Below are positions 1 through 6,706 of a DNA stretch of 10,912 bases, piece after piece; the first letter of the stretch is position 1, and each line of letters begins with the position of its first letter. The notes beneath the pieces were generated by a model, which saw nothing but the letters and a program-made list of their open reading frames with translations, did no database searches and had not been told where the DNA came from. Both the position numbers and the translations under genes were made by a program. This DNA is from Planctomycetota bacterium (GTDB lineage Bacteria; Planctomycetota; B15-G4; JADJEK01), in NCBI GenBank assembly GCA_016709145.1, contig JADJEK010000022.1, forward strand, positions 1-10,912, given 5' to 3'.

Positions 1-396
1 GTTCTTCGCGCGTGCGAGGGAGTCCGCGCCGTATTGGATCGCGCCCTGCAGCGCCGCCCACGAGCCGAACTCGACCACGATGTCGCGAAGCGATTGCGGG
101 TCGGGGATCTGCGCGTCGTACAACTGCGCGATCACGCTCTGGATCCGCTCCACCTCCTCGGGCAGAAGCTCGTAGGAGATCGCGTGCGCGTCGAGCAGGA
201 GACTCATGGTCTCGCGTCGAGGGGACGCCCCGTACTGGCCAGCGAACTGCAGCACGAGTTCGACGATCGTGCGAAGAATGCTGTTCGTGAAGTAGGAGGA
301 GCGAACGACGCCCGAGCACTCGACGACCCACGTGGGGTCCTGGAGCAGCAGGGCGACCACCCGGCGCTGGAAGTCCTCACCGTACTCGTACTGCAT
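1..396 (-). CDS. DnaB-like replicative helicase, N-terminal part (cut by window edge)
   Basis: The first 132 codons of a gene that continues past position 1. The translation begins MQYEYGEDFQRRVVALLLQD and continues with DPTWV (20-24), a YF pair (35-36), and a long helical stretch with LLPEEVERIQSVIAQLYD (78-94). The opening pattern (short acidic/aromatic lead, FQ..VVALLLQDP, then an aromatic YF before a helix and QYG.SP) is what I know from the N-terminal helical domain of phage DnaB/gp41-type replicative helicases, which unwind DNA at the fork. The RecA-like ATPase domain would lie outside the window, so no Walker motifs can be checked. The ATG follows the stop of the preceding gene by one base (TGACATG), with AGGG five bases upstream, so translation is probably coupled. 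The neighbouring UvsW-like helicase supports a replication role. It could be another helical phage protein. Confidence 0.62.
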   Translation of the reverse strand, partial: MQYEYGEDFQRRVVALLLQDPTWVVECSGVVRSSYFTNSILRTIVELVLQFAGQYGASPRRETMSLLLDAHAISYELLPEEVERIQSVIAQLYDAQIPDPQSLRDIVVEFGSWAALQGAIQYGADSLARAKN

Positions 397-397
397 G

Positions 398-709
398 TCA
401 ACCCTGCATCGTTCGCGCAACGCCAGCGGGAGGCGCAGGCGGAGCCTGACGAGTGGCGAAGTACTGGGAGAGCATCGCCAACGCGTCGGGGGCGGCGGCG
501 AAGGCGGAGGAGCGCGCGATGTCCTGGTACGCGTGGTAGCGCACCAGCCAATCGAGGTAGTCCTCCATCCAGTTGACGACCGCGTCCATGTTGTCGCCGG
601 GTTCGACGTCGACCGTGAGGCTGGCGGTGGCCTTCACGTAGTGATCGCCTGCGGACGTGCGAAGGTGTTGGTTCAACGTGGACGATCGCGAGATCGTGCG
701 GAGGATCAT
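398..709 (-). CDS. Small protein of unknown function between two helicase genes
   Basis: A 103-residue protein, not recognised. The N-terminal half alternates in a beta-like way (MILRTISRSSTL, then HYVKATASLTVDVEPGD at 23-39) and is followed by a helix rich in aromatic and acidic residues (MDAVVNWMEDYLDWLVRYHA, 41-60). The tail is Ala/Pro-rich (QAPPAPPAG, 88-96). There is no signal peptide or membrane segment. I place the start at 709, where the helicase stop and this ATG share one base (TGATG) and GGAG lies eight bases upstream; an ATG at 727 would add six residues but has no good ribosome binding site. Small phage proteins with a beta-strand pair followed by a helix are common near replication genes, but I cannot name a function. 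Its position between a UvsW-like and a DnaB-like helicase suggests a replication accessory role (inference). T4 also encodes a small protein, UvsW.1, just after uvsW; I see no sequence basis for equating them. Confidence 0.8.
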   Translation of the reverse strand: MILRTISRSSTLNQHLRTSAGDHYVKATASLTVDVEPGDNMDAVVNWMEDYLDWLVRYHAYQDIARSSAFAAAPDALAMLSQYFATRQAPPAPPAGVARTMQG

Positions 710-2232
710 CAGTTCGTCTCCAGCCATCGACAGAGAATATCGGGATCGACCTGCTCGACCTCACCACCCGGGATCACCCGGGCCTGGATTTCCTTCTGCC
801 GTGCGCGGCTGTGGTGGCCGAGCACGATGGAGAACCCGTGGTGAAGATCGACGATCACGGGTGTGCGCTTGTTCTGCGCTGGGGTGAGGCAGCGATAGGC
901 CCGCTGCACAACCACGACGGGGGACTTCCACCCGCCAGCGAGAATCGTCGTGTCGACGAACGGCATGTCGATGCCCTGGTCGTACACGGTCGAGCCGATC
1001 AGAACGGGGACGCCGCCGGACTCGAACTGCGCGAGCAATTCGGCATCCGTGAGCCGGATCGTCGCGTAGCCCAACTGCGTGTCCGTCGCGCGCACCATCG
1101 AGTCGCCACCCGCGGAGAACACGCACGACAGCCCGTGGGTGGCAAACAGGAGCCGTAGTAGCTCGTGGCCATGCTCGTGTTGCGACACGAGAACGAGGCA
1201 GCGCCGGCGACCCTTGAACGCGGAAGCCGCGATCCTCGCGACTAACGCGTTTGCCGGCGCATTCTGCACTACTCCGCGGGAGTACAGGAGGTGCCAGTTC
1301 GTGGCCTTGAAGAGCGAATGCGATCCCGGAGCCTTCACGGAGAACACACGAGGCCGCAGGAGGTGCCCGGTCAGCATCAAGTACTCCGGGTCGATCTGGT
1401 ACAGCAGATCGCCGCAGCAGGCACGCAGCCAGTGGTCGCGGGAGTCCCATGCCGTGCGGTCCTGGTAGGGGGTCCCCGAGTACCCCACACGGATTGGCGC
1501 GGCGCATGCGGTGAACACGCTGGTCCACATGACACTGTCCGACAGCGCGTGGATCTCGTCACCCTGGAGGACCTCAACTTGATCGAGATACCGGCGCGCT
1601 TCTTCCGGGTGCTCTTTCAACGCGCTGTAGAGCGTCTGCACCGTCGCGATCACGTGCTGCCCGAGTTGGCCCTTGAGCAGCCGCGGAATCGTCATCTTCG
1701 TCAACGTGAGCCCGATGTCGGCCGCGCTCTTCACGTGCTGTTCCAACAGCTTCGAGCGATTGACGACGTAGAGGCTGCGACGGTTGACCTGCACCGCGAC
1801 CGCGAACGCGATCAGCGTCTTGCCCGCACGAGGGGGAGCTTGAACCACACCACGCTGCCCACCCAGCACGCGCATCACCGCCTCGACCTGGTAGTCCCGC
1901 ATGGTCACTTTGCGGAACAGGTCGTTCGAGACTTGCATGAGCGACAGACCACGTAGCCACGGCGAGTCTGCCTGCACGCGATCCGAGTACGCCAGTTCGT
2001 AGTTCACGCGCTTGCGCTTCAGCCCGTCCACGACCAACCCGAGCAAGCCGCTCGGGAACGTCGCACGGTCGTCCAGGGCGTACACGTGGAACCCGTCCCA
2101 CTCGCCGCGCTGGTACTCCGCGGACTTCTTCGCCGCAGGGTCCTTCACGGTCAGGAGAGCACGCAGCACGGACAATGCGTCCGGGTCCGCGTCATCGACG
2201 CGCACGAGATTCCACGAGGCAGTCAGGCGCAC
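709..2232 (-). CDS. UvsW-like SF2 DNA/RNA helicase
   Basis: A 507-residue superfamily 2 helicase. An N-terminal domain (about 1-100) has the EYQRGEWDGF (39-48) and FPSGLLGLVVDGL (59-71) signature of the small N-terminal domain of T4 UvsW-type phage helicases. The motor follows: MRDYQVEAV (111-119), Walker A APPRAGKT (132-139), VVNRSKLLEQ (156-165), ATVQTL (196-201), DEIH (225-228), SGTPY (252-256), motif V GSTVYDQGIDMP (413-424) and motif VI QRAYRCLT (443-450). UvsW unwinds branched DNA and R-loops and helps shift T4 from origin-dependent to recombination-dependent replication; a similar role is inferred here. The start is GTG at 2232, preceded by GGAGG; the open frame reaches 2388 but that extension runs through the G-rich leader and looks non-coding. 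Motif VI departs from the usual QxxGRxxR (Gly to Tyr, last Arg to Thr). The stop overlaps the next ATG (TGATG). First gene of its operon. Confidence 0.9.
   Translation of the reverse strand: MRLTASWNLVRVDDADPDALSVLRALLTVKDPAAKKSAEYQRGEWDGFHVYALDDRATFPSGLLGLVVDGLKRKRVNYELAYSDRVQADSPWLRGLSLMQVSNDLFRKVTMRDYQVEAVMRVLGGQRGVVQAPPRAGKTLIAFAVAVQVNRRSLYVVNRSKLLEQHVKSAADIGLTLTKMTIPRLLKGQLGQHVIATVQTLYSALKEHPEEARRYLDQVEVLQGDEIHALSDSVMWTSVFTACAAPIRVGYSGTPYQDRTAWDSRDHWLRACCGDLLYQIDPEYLMLTGHLLRPRVFSVKAPGSHSLFKATNWHLLYSRGVVQNAPANALVARIAASAFKGRRRCLVLVSQHEHGHELLRLLFATHGLSCVFSAGGDSMVRATDTQLGYATIRLTDAELLAQFESGGVPVLIGSTVYDQGIDMPFVDTTILAGGWKSPVVVVQRAYRCLTPAQNKRTPVIVDLHHGFSIVLGHHSRARQKEIQARVIPGGEVEQVDPDILCRWLETN
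718..721 (-). promoter_or_regulatory. Ribosome binding site deciding the start of the small gene
   Basis: GGAG on the minus strand, eight bases before the ATG at 709 and inside the end of the helicase gene. It favours the TGATG-coupled start over the upstream ATG at 727. Confidence 0.6.
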
Positions 2233-2242
2233 AGTGTTCGGT

Positions 2243-2247
2243 CCTCC
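2243..2247 (-). promoter_or_regulatory. Ribosome binding site of the helicase gene
   Basis: GGAGG on the minus strand, ten bases before the GTG at 2232. It is the strongest Shine-Dalgarno match upstream of the conserved N-terminal domain, and it decides the start against the longer open frame to 2388. Confidence 0.65.
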
Positions 2248-2292
2248 GTCGCTCGTAGACGCCTCTGGGCCTCGAACTCCCGATGGCAATTT

Positions 2293-2317
2293 GCGGAATC
2301 TGCAGGCGGAATCTGCA
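2293..2317. repeat. Tandem 12-bp direct repeat, period 13
   Basis: GCGGAATCTGCA occurs twice in perfect form (plus strand, 2293-2304 and 2306-2317) with one base between. A diverged third copy, TTGCAGAATCTGT, lies at 2572-2584 beyond the terminator; it matches the segment TTGCGGAATCTGC that begins at 2291 in 11 of 13 bases. The pair sits 61-85 bases upstream of the helicase start, a suitable place for an operator or an iteron-like protein site. The function is not known. Confidence 0.6.
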
Positions 2318-2330
2318 TTCGTCCGCGAAC

Positions 2331-2424
2331 TCCCCCGTCTCTCCCCCGCACCACCCTCCCCTTCGCCCCTCTCCCCTTTTCCCCCCATACCCCCCTATAC
2401 CCCTCACCCCACAACCCCACCCCT
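2331..2424 (-). other. G-run tract with strong G-quadruplex potential
   Basis: On the minus (sense) strand this stretch is almost entirely purine, with many runs of three to six G separated by one to six bases, for example GGGGGG-TAT-GGGGGG-AAAA-GGGG-AGA-GGGG-CGAA-GGGG. A weaker extension lies at 2447-2464. Four or more G-runs with short loops is the sequence pattern that folds into intramolecular G-quadruplexes in DNA or RNA. Here it would be in the non-template strand and in the 5' leader of the helicase transcript. A homopurine/homopyrimidine tract can also form triplex DNA or stable R-loops. It holds no credible coding frame. Confidence 0.75.
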
Positions 2425-2522
2425 GTCGGTACTTGATCCACGTAGTCCCCCTCTCTCAACCCCCTCGTACACTAATGAAAGTGTCTGTGTGATTGTGCAG
2501 GCCGTGAATTAACCACCCCGTG

Positions 2523-2563
2523 AAAACCCCTCCCTAGTGTCGTGTGACTCCAGGGAGGGGCTT
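2523..2563 (-). terminator. Rho-independent terminator of the tail operon
   Basis: A perfect 9-bp stem: CCCCTCCCT at 2527-2535 and AGGGAGGGG at 2552-2560 on the plus strand, with a 16-base loop. Read on the minus strand the hairpin is followed directly by TTTT (2526-2523), and the A/T flanks (AAG against TTT) can extend the stem. It lies about 60 bases after the stop of the last tail gene (2625). In the plus direction there is no T-run after the stem, so it works for minus-strand transcripts only. The loop contains GTC/GAC, which can form a small inner stem. Confidence 0.82.
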
Positions 2564-2624
2564 CGAATGTTTTGCAGAATCTGTCTTCGACTGGGTTGGC
2601 GTGAGCGTCTACCGTGCGACGCGA

Positions 2625-3107
2625 TCACCCGGCATCGAGTTTGAACGTGTGGGAGAATCGTACGAGTACTTCCAACCCAGCGGTCTTGAGCAACGGCGTC
2701 GGCAGCAGAGCCCGAGAGATCAGGACGGGAGTTCCTTCCCCCGAGTACAACCCAGCTTCCGCAAACAGCACACCAACCGGGTCCTGGATGCTCGGTTCGT
2801 CACTTCCGATCACGGTCTCGAACACGGCTGTGGGGGTCGAGACCGGGTGTGCGATCTCCAGAGAACCGAAGTCGAGAGTCTTACGAATCACCTCGGCTTC
2901 GAGTGCGCTGTCGGAGACGGTGGGTGCGGTCGAGCCGGTTCCGACTGCGATGCTTCCAGGAGAGAACGGCCCTCCTGGGGTTTGCCGCCAAGCACGTGCC
3001 ATCCGCGTCCTGCCCGCGGTGGTGAGCAAGTTGTGTGTGTCCGTCTGGATCGCCCAAACGCCTCCTGGCGTTCGCGTCCACAACTGCAGCCTCGTTTCCA
3101 GCCTCAT
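2625..3107 (-). CDS. Putative tail fibre/appendage protein, paralogue B
   Basis: A 160-residue protein and the last gene of the tail operon. It carries the pattern of a family of small phage proteins encoded near tail fibres: an N-terminal strand region, N-LLTTAGRTRMARAW (26-40), an AVGTGSTAPTVSDSAL block (54-69), FAEAGLYSG (115-123), and VLISR (128-132) followed nine residues later by Lys and then by an aromatic residue in a final beta stretch. The same blocks in the same order occur in the gene before it, so the two are diverged paralogues. I chose ATG 3107 because its N-terminus lines up with that paralogue; a GTG at 3122 overlaps the upstream stop (GTGA), has GGAGG four bases before it, and would add five residues. 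The role in host recognition or fibre assembly is inferred from position and family pattern. The operon terminator follows. Confidence 0.8.
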   Translation of the reverse strand: MRLETRLQLWTRTPGGVWAIQTDTHNLLTTAGRTRMARAWRQTPGGPFSPGSIAVGTGSTAPTVSDSALEAEVIRKTLDFGSLEIAHPVSTPTAVFETVIGSDEPSIQDPVGVLFAEAGLYSGEGTPVLISRALLPTPLLKTAGLEVLVRFSHTFKLDAG

Positions 3108-3118
3108 CTGCTCGCCGA

Positions 3119-3661
3119 TCACGGGGCCTCCTGGATCTGGTACGTCCACTCCGCGATCAGCGGAGCCGCGTTCGTCTTCGAGAACGAGAACGTGCCGGCG
3201 ACACGCGAGATCAGGACGAGACCAGCGATGTTCGGCGGGTCACCCGAGAGTGCGCCACCACCGAACAGCCCCATCTCCTGGAGCGCTGCCGGATGGTTCG
3301 CCTCCGACGTGCTGTACTCGCAGATGAACCGCACGCTGTCGGTCGCTGGGAAGGTGATGTCCGTGAGTTGCTTGAACGTGCTGGTGCCGACGCTGTTGGC
3401 CGCTGCCACGAGGGCTGTGAGCGAGGTGTCTGTCGGTGACGCGCTGGAGGTCCCAAACCCGATGTGTCGCGGGTACGAGAGCTTGAGCGGGTCGGTGCCC
3501 GACACCGCGGCGAACACCGGGTGAAGCGCCGCGAGCGTGCGAGCGATCGCCTGCTTGCCGTTCGTGACGATGACGTTCTTGCCTTCCCAGATCGGTCGCT
3601 TGTGCCCACCGCTGGGGACGTAGAGGCCGACGTGCGTGCGGACGGCGAATCGTAGATCCAT
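3119..3661 (-). CDS. Putative tail fibre/appendage protein, paralogue A
   Basis: A 180-residue protein of the same family as its downstream neighbour. Matching blocks are N-VIVTNGKQAIARTL (29-43), GFGTSSASPTDTSL (68-81), LQEMGLFGGG (127-136) and VLISR (149-153), with Lys 162 and Trp 172 in the closing strand. The VLISR-to-Lys-to-aromatic spacing is the same in both proteins. The family pattern (N..v..G...ia, then GTG.s.P...dt.L, then E.GLF, then a basic beta-rich end) is one I associate with small virion proteins near tail fibre genes; the biochemical role is not known to me. The start is ATG 3661, five bases after the stop of the large fibre gene, with GGAG ten bases upstream; the open frame extends to 3754 but only inside that gene. 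No membrane segment or signal peptide is seen. Confidence 0.82.
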   Translation of the reverse strand: MDLRFAVRTHVGLYVPSGGHKRPIWEGKNVIVTNGKQAIARTLAALHPVFAAVSGTDPLKLSYPRHIGFGTSSASPTDTSLTALVAAANSVGTSTFKQLTDITFPATDSVRFICEYSTSEANHPAALQEMGLFGGGALSGDPPNIAGLVLISRVAGTFSFSKTNAAPLIAEWTYQIQEAP

Positions 3662-3666
3662 GAGAA

Positions 3667-6600
3667 TCAAGCTCCGAGCCAGGCTGGCAGACGTAGGGGG
3701 TCTTCGTAGTAGCCGATCACTCCTGCCTTCGACGTGTCGACACCGCCATCCCACCCGACGCGCAGGATGCCATCGGGGGAAACCACGAGCGAGTACTCAC
3801 CGTCGTTGTCCTTGTCGATCCCAAGCTGTCCCTCGAACCCCTGGTTCGCCGACGTGGAGAATCGAGTTTGTGGTGTTCCCGAGGACGCGCCAGTGATGCC
3901 GAAGATGCGACACAGCCGCGCCGTCTTGGGAACGAGCCCGAGCGCAGCAGCGCCCGTGTCGCGGAGGTTGTAGTCCGCGTTCGACCCCGACTTCGCGCTG
4001 AAGATCACGTACGAGCCACCGATGCCGCCCGACCCGATGTAGCCGTTGGGGACGACGTATCGGACGAGCCCGGCATCGCGGTAGAACTGCCGGACGGACA
4101 TGACGCCGTCCTTGTCCGTGCCCCAGTAGAACGAGCCGATGAACCGCATGGTCCGACCGGAGACGCTCGCGATCCCGAGGTAGTTCGGCGCGGTCAGGCT
4201 GTACTCGATCTCCGCCCCCGCTCCGTCGGCCGCGATGTAGAGGTAGTAGAACCGACCGGCCTGCGGGGACCCACCTTCCGCCGGCGTCTTGTACGACGTG
4301 TCACCGGACGCGAGCGAGATCGTCGAGAGTGCGTTCAGCGCACGGAGTTCGAAGCCACCACCGGGCGTCGGCACGACGGCCATCCCTGGGCCGACATTGA
4401 TGCGCTGTCGTGCGTACTGCCCGAGCTTCGTCCCCGCGGTGTCACCGCAGTAGATGTCGAGCCCGAACATCATCTGCTGCACGCCCGCGCCGCCGATCTT
4501 GAATCGGACGGTCCTGTTCGCGGTGTCCTGCTCGACGTCGATGCCGTAGTGCTCGGAGCCAGCCTTGCCGGTCAAGAGGAGCGGCGCGTTGGGGCGCGCG
4601 TCCGTGATGATCTCGGTGCTCCCGCCGAGCTTGTCGGGCGCACGCACGGCCGCCACGATGTGGCGCAGTTGGTGCCCCGGCACCGGCGGCAGACCGACCA
4701 GCGGCTCGGACCCTGCGGCGGCGCTGCGTGCGATGAAGTCCGCGACGTAGACCTCTTTGCCCGATGCGTTGACGACCAGACCGTAGATGCCGGTCTTGTT
4801 CCCCGCCTGCGGGGTCGGAAGCGTGAACGTCCCGACGGCAAAGCGCTCCTCGTACGTGGACGCCCAGTCGGTGGGGTCGATCGAGCCACCCCAGTACACG
4901 CGCACGAGGTTGTCCGGTTGGACGACCACGCGCAACGTCGTCCCTGCGGGCGACAAGAGCGGGTCTGCCTTGGCCGTCCACGTCTGCAGCGTGGTGTCGA
5001 CGCTTGCCGTGCGGCGCACGAGCACGATGTTGCCGCGCTCCTCGACGCGCACGTAGTAGAGATTCGCGGTGTCGGCCGCACGAATCACGAGACCGACCGC
5101 GCACGGGTTGGTGTCCATGGACACCCCGCTCGCCTTGCTGAGACGGGCGGCGACGGTCAGCGTGTGGGCAGTGAACGCTTCGTCGATGATCGCGAAGTCG
5201 GTCCCGCCAGGGGTGCCGTCGAAGGCCGCTCGCGAGGACGCGATGCGCCAACCGTCGCCTGCCGACGCCAGTTGCGTCCACGGGTCACCCGAGGACGCGG
5301 TGCCGAGGGACGTCGCATCGGAACGCTGGAAGTTGTCGACCGCGTCGTGCGCGCGTGCCAACGAGATGCCAGCGGACGTGACCGAGGGGTACGCCTCGTC
5401 ACGCGTGTCGCGCAGGATCGGGACGTCGCCGCTCGCGACCGCGTCCGTCAGCAGCTTCTTCGCCGGGGTGTCCACGCCGTACCAGGACACGCGAGCGACG
5501 CGGAGCGCCAGGATGTTCACCGCCGGGTCGTACGCCACGTGCGGACCGGCCGCGGGGAGCATCGGCTGGTAGCTCGCCGTCTTGTCGTTCCAGGCCACCG
5601 GGAGCAGCGTGTCGAGCGGGAGACGGACGTCCCCGCGGGCGATGCCGCTGGTGCCCGACAAGCTCTGGAGCGACGCCGCGGGCGGACCCCAGAGCCCGAT
5701 CCCCGGGCGGTCCTCCGCGGAGCGCACCCACGTGTCCGCCCAGCCGACACCGGTGTCCGAGATGGGGTAGAGGTCGTACGTGCGCGGCGCACTGCCCGTC
5801 GAGAGGCGCATGAGCGCCTGCGTCGCGTCCTCCCAGCCGCTTGCGCCGGTGGGGCGATTGAGCGCGACCGACTGTCCGCTCCCAGTCGAGGGCGACTGCA
5901 GCAGGAGACCGTCTCCGGTGTCGTACGCGACCACCGTAGGCGCGAACGCGGCGTTGATGGCCGCCGCAGCCTCCGCGATCGTGGTGCTCCCCCGGTCGGC
6001 CGCGGTCGAGCCGACGTCGATCTCGTTGGTGACCCCGTTGACCGTCAGGCGGATCCACCGTTGGATCGTCGTGTCGAGTTCATCGGGGTTTCGCCCGAGG
6101 AGACGCGCGGGTCGGTCGACGCGCAGCCGGACCGACTGCCCGACGTGCGGGAACGCTGCGGGGATGGACAGCCACGTGCGACCGCTCGCGGGGGTGGAGC
6201 CCGTGCGTGTGTACGGGAAGGACGTGATCCCAGAGAGCGCGAACGCGAACACCTTTTCCTTGCCGTCGTTGCTCGCCGCGTTGTCGATCGTGACGGCCGA
6301 AACCGCGGGGTTCGTCGACTGGCTGCGCACGACCAACCAACCGTCGGCCGCGTAGGCGTAGGTCGTGGCCGTCGAGTACGCGGCGTTCAGTTGCGTGTTG
6401 ATCGCACCCACGATGTCGGCGAGCGTGCGCGCGGTCAGCGGGCTAGCCCCGCCGGTTCCCATGTTGACCGTCACGTACGCCAGCGCGTCGATCTTCAGCT
6501 TGAGGTTGAACGCACCCGTGAGATTCACGGGGTACGAGCGGGCGTCCCCTCGGATCTGACCCGGGGTGACCGGCTCCTGCGATCCCCTTGCGTGCGTCGC

Positions 6601-6705
6601 GATGTGCGACAACTGGGCTCGGATCTCCGGTGCGGACACCACGGACCCGAGCACGGGCACCGTCGGATCGAAGGCGACGAACGGAACAGCGAGGTCGAAC
6701 GGCAT
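3667..6705 (-). CDS. Large tail fibre / receptor-binding protein with laminin-G-like domain
   Basis: A 1012-residue virion protein placed where P2-type phages encode the tail fibre. The N-terminus (EIRAQLSHIATHA, 27-39) resembles the attachment segment of tail proteins. Two stretches, about 67-150 and 217-285, repeat a fold-like pattern (strands, a helix ADIVGAINTQLNAAY or AEAAAAINAAF, then LVVRS or LLLQS) seen in flagellar-hook/IN-type motifs. Residues about 457-660 look like a laminin-G/concanavalin-type domain: DNFQRSDATSLG, PWTQL, GLVIRAADTANLYYVRVEERG, LRVVVQPDNLVRVYW. Such domains often bind carbohydrate, so it probably contacts the host surface (inference). The C-terminal part has MRFIGSFYWGTDKDGV (853-868), common in fibre ends, and many Gly/Ser/Thr-rich strands. 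I take ATG 6705 (TGACATG, GGAG nine bases upstream) rather than TTG 6714, which touches the GGAG. A fibre chaperone was not found. Confidence 0.85.
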   Translation of the reverse strand: MPFDLAVPFVAFDPTVPVLGSVVSAPEIRAQLSHIATHARGSQEPVTPGQIRGDARSYPVNLTGAFNLKLKIDALAYVTVNMGTGGASPLTARTLADIVGAINTQLNAAYSTATTYAYAADGWLVVRSQSTNPAVSAVTIDNAASNDGKEKVFAFALSGITSFPYTRTGSTPASGRTWLSIPAAFPHVGQSVRLRVDRPARLLGRNPDELDTTIQRWIRLTVNGVTNEIDVGSTAADRGSTTIAEAAAAINAAFAPTVVAYDTGDGLLLQSPSTGSGQSVALNRPTGASGWEDATQALMRLSTGSAPRTYDLYPISDTGVGWADTWVRSAEDRPGIGLWGPPAASLQSLSGTSGIARGDVRLPLDTLLPVAWNDKTASYQPMLPAAGPHVAYDPAVNILALRVARVSWYGVDTPAKKLLTDAVASGDVPILRDTRDEAYPSVTSAGISLARAHDAVDNFQRSDATSLGTASSGDPWTQLASAGDGWRIASSRAAFDGTPGGTDFAIIDEAFTAHTLTVAARLSKASGVSMDTNPCAVGLVIRAADTANLYYVRVEERGNIVLVRRTASVDTTLQTWTAKADPLLSPAGTTLRVVVQPDNLVRVYWGGSIDPTDWASTYEERFAVGTFTLPTPQAGNKTGIYGLVVNASGKEVYVADFIARSAAAGSEPLVGLPPVPGHQLRHIVAAVRAPDKLGGSTEIITDARPNAPLLLTGKAGSEHYGIDVEQDTANRTVRFKIGGAGVQQMMFGLDIYCGDTAGTKLGQYARQRINVGPGMAVVPTPGGGFELRALNALSTISLASGDTSYKTPAEGGSPQAGRFYYLYIAADGAGAEIEYSLTAPNYLGIASVSGRTMRFIGSFYWGTDKDGVMSVRQFYRDAGLVRYVVPNGYIGSGGIGGSYVIFSAKSGSNADYNLRDTGAAALGLVPKTARLCRIFGITGASSGTPQTRFSTSANQGFEGQLGIDKDNDGEYSLVVSPDGILRVGWDGGVDTSKAGVIGYYEDPLRLPAWLGA

Positions 6706-6706
6706 G

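Larger units (their letters stand above)
2233..2522 (-). promoter_or_regulatory. Leader/control region between the tail and replication operons
   Basis: About 290 bases with no supportable gene, between the tail-operon terminator and the helicase start. In minus-strand order it holds an AT-richer island (about 2512-2468, containing TTAATTCAC and TTTCATTAGTG in otherwise GC-rich DNA), a small inverted repeat ACACT/AGTGT (2469-2473 and 2480-2484), the G-run tract (2464-2331), the 12-bp tandem repeat (2317-2293) and the ribosome binding site. The AT-rich island is the most likely place for a promoter, because a terminator lies just upstream and the helicase operon needs its own transcription. 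The best sigma-70-like pair I can draw (CTGCAC, 17 bases, CATTAG) is a poor match, so a phage-specific or host alternative factor is possible. The whole segment could also be a replication origin. Confidence 0.4.

Noticed and set aside
204..767. A 187-codon minus-strand open frame overlapping three genes
   Set aside because: It lies out of frame across the ends of the helicase, the small gene and the DnaB-like gene, all of which have better starts, junctions and motifs; its composition is Arg/Ser/Pro-rich.
2233..2388. N-terminal extension of the helicase to ATG 2388
   Set aside because: The extension is low-complexity Gly/Arg/Glu from the G-run tract, the conserved N-terminal domain starts after it, and GGAGG lies before GTG 2232.
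2223..2459. A 78-codon minus-strand open frame over the G-run tract
   Set aside because: It is Gly/Arg-rich low complexity, overlaps the helicase start out of frame, and has no ribosome binding site that I can support.
2468..2512. A sigma-70-like promoter CTGCAC-17-CATTAG on the minus strand
   Set aside because: Only about five of twelve consensus bases match. It is kept as a possible promoter region, not called as a promoter.
2502..2524. Direct repeat CCGTGAA at 2502-2508 and 2518-2524
   Set aside because: Seven bases, two copies only; too short to separate from chance next to the terminator.
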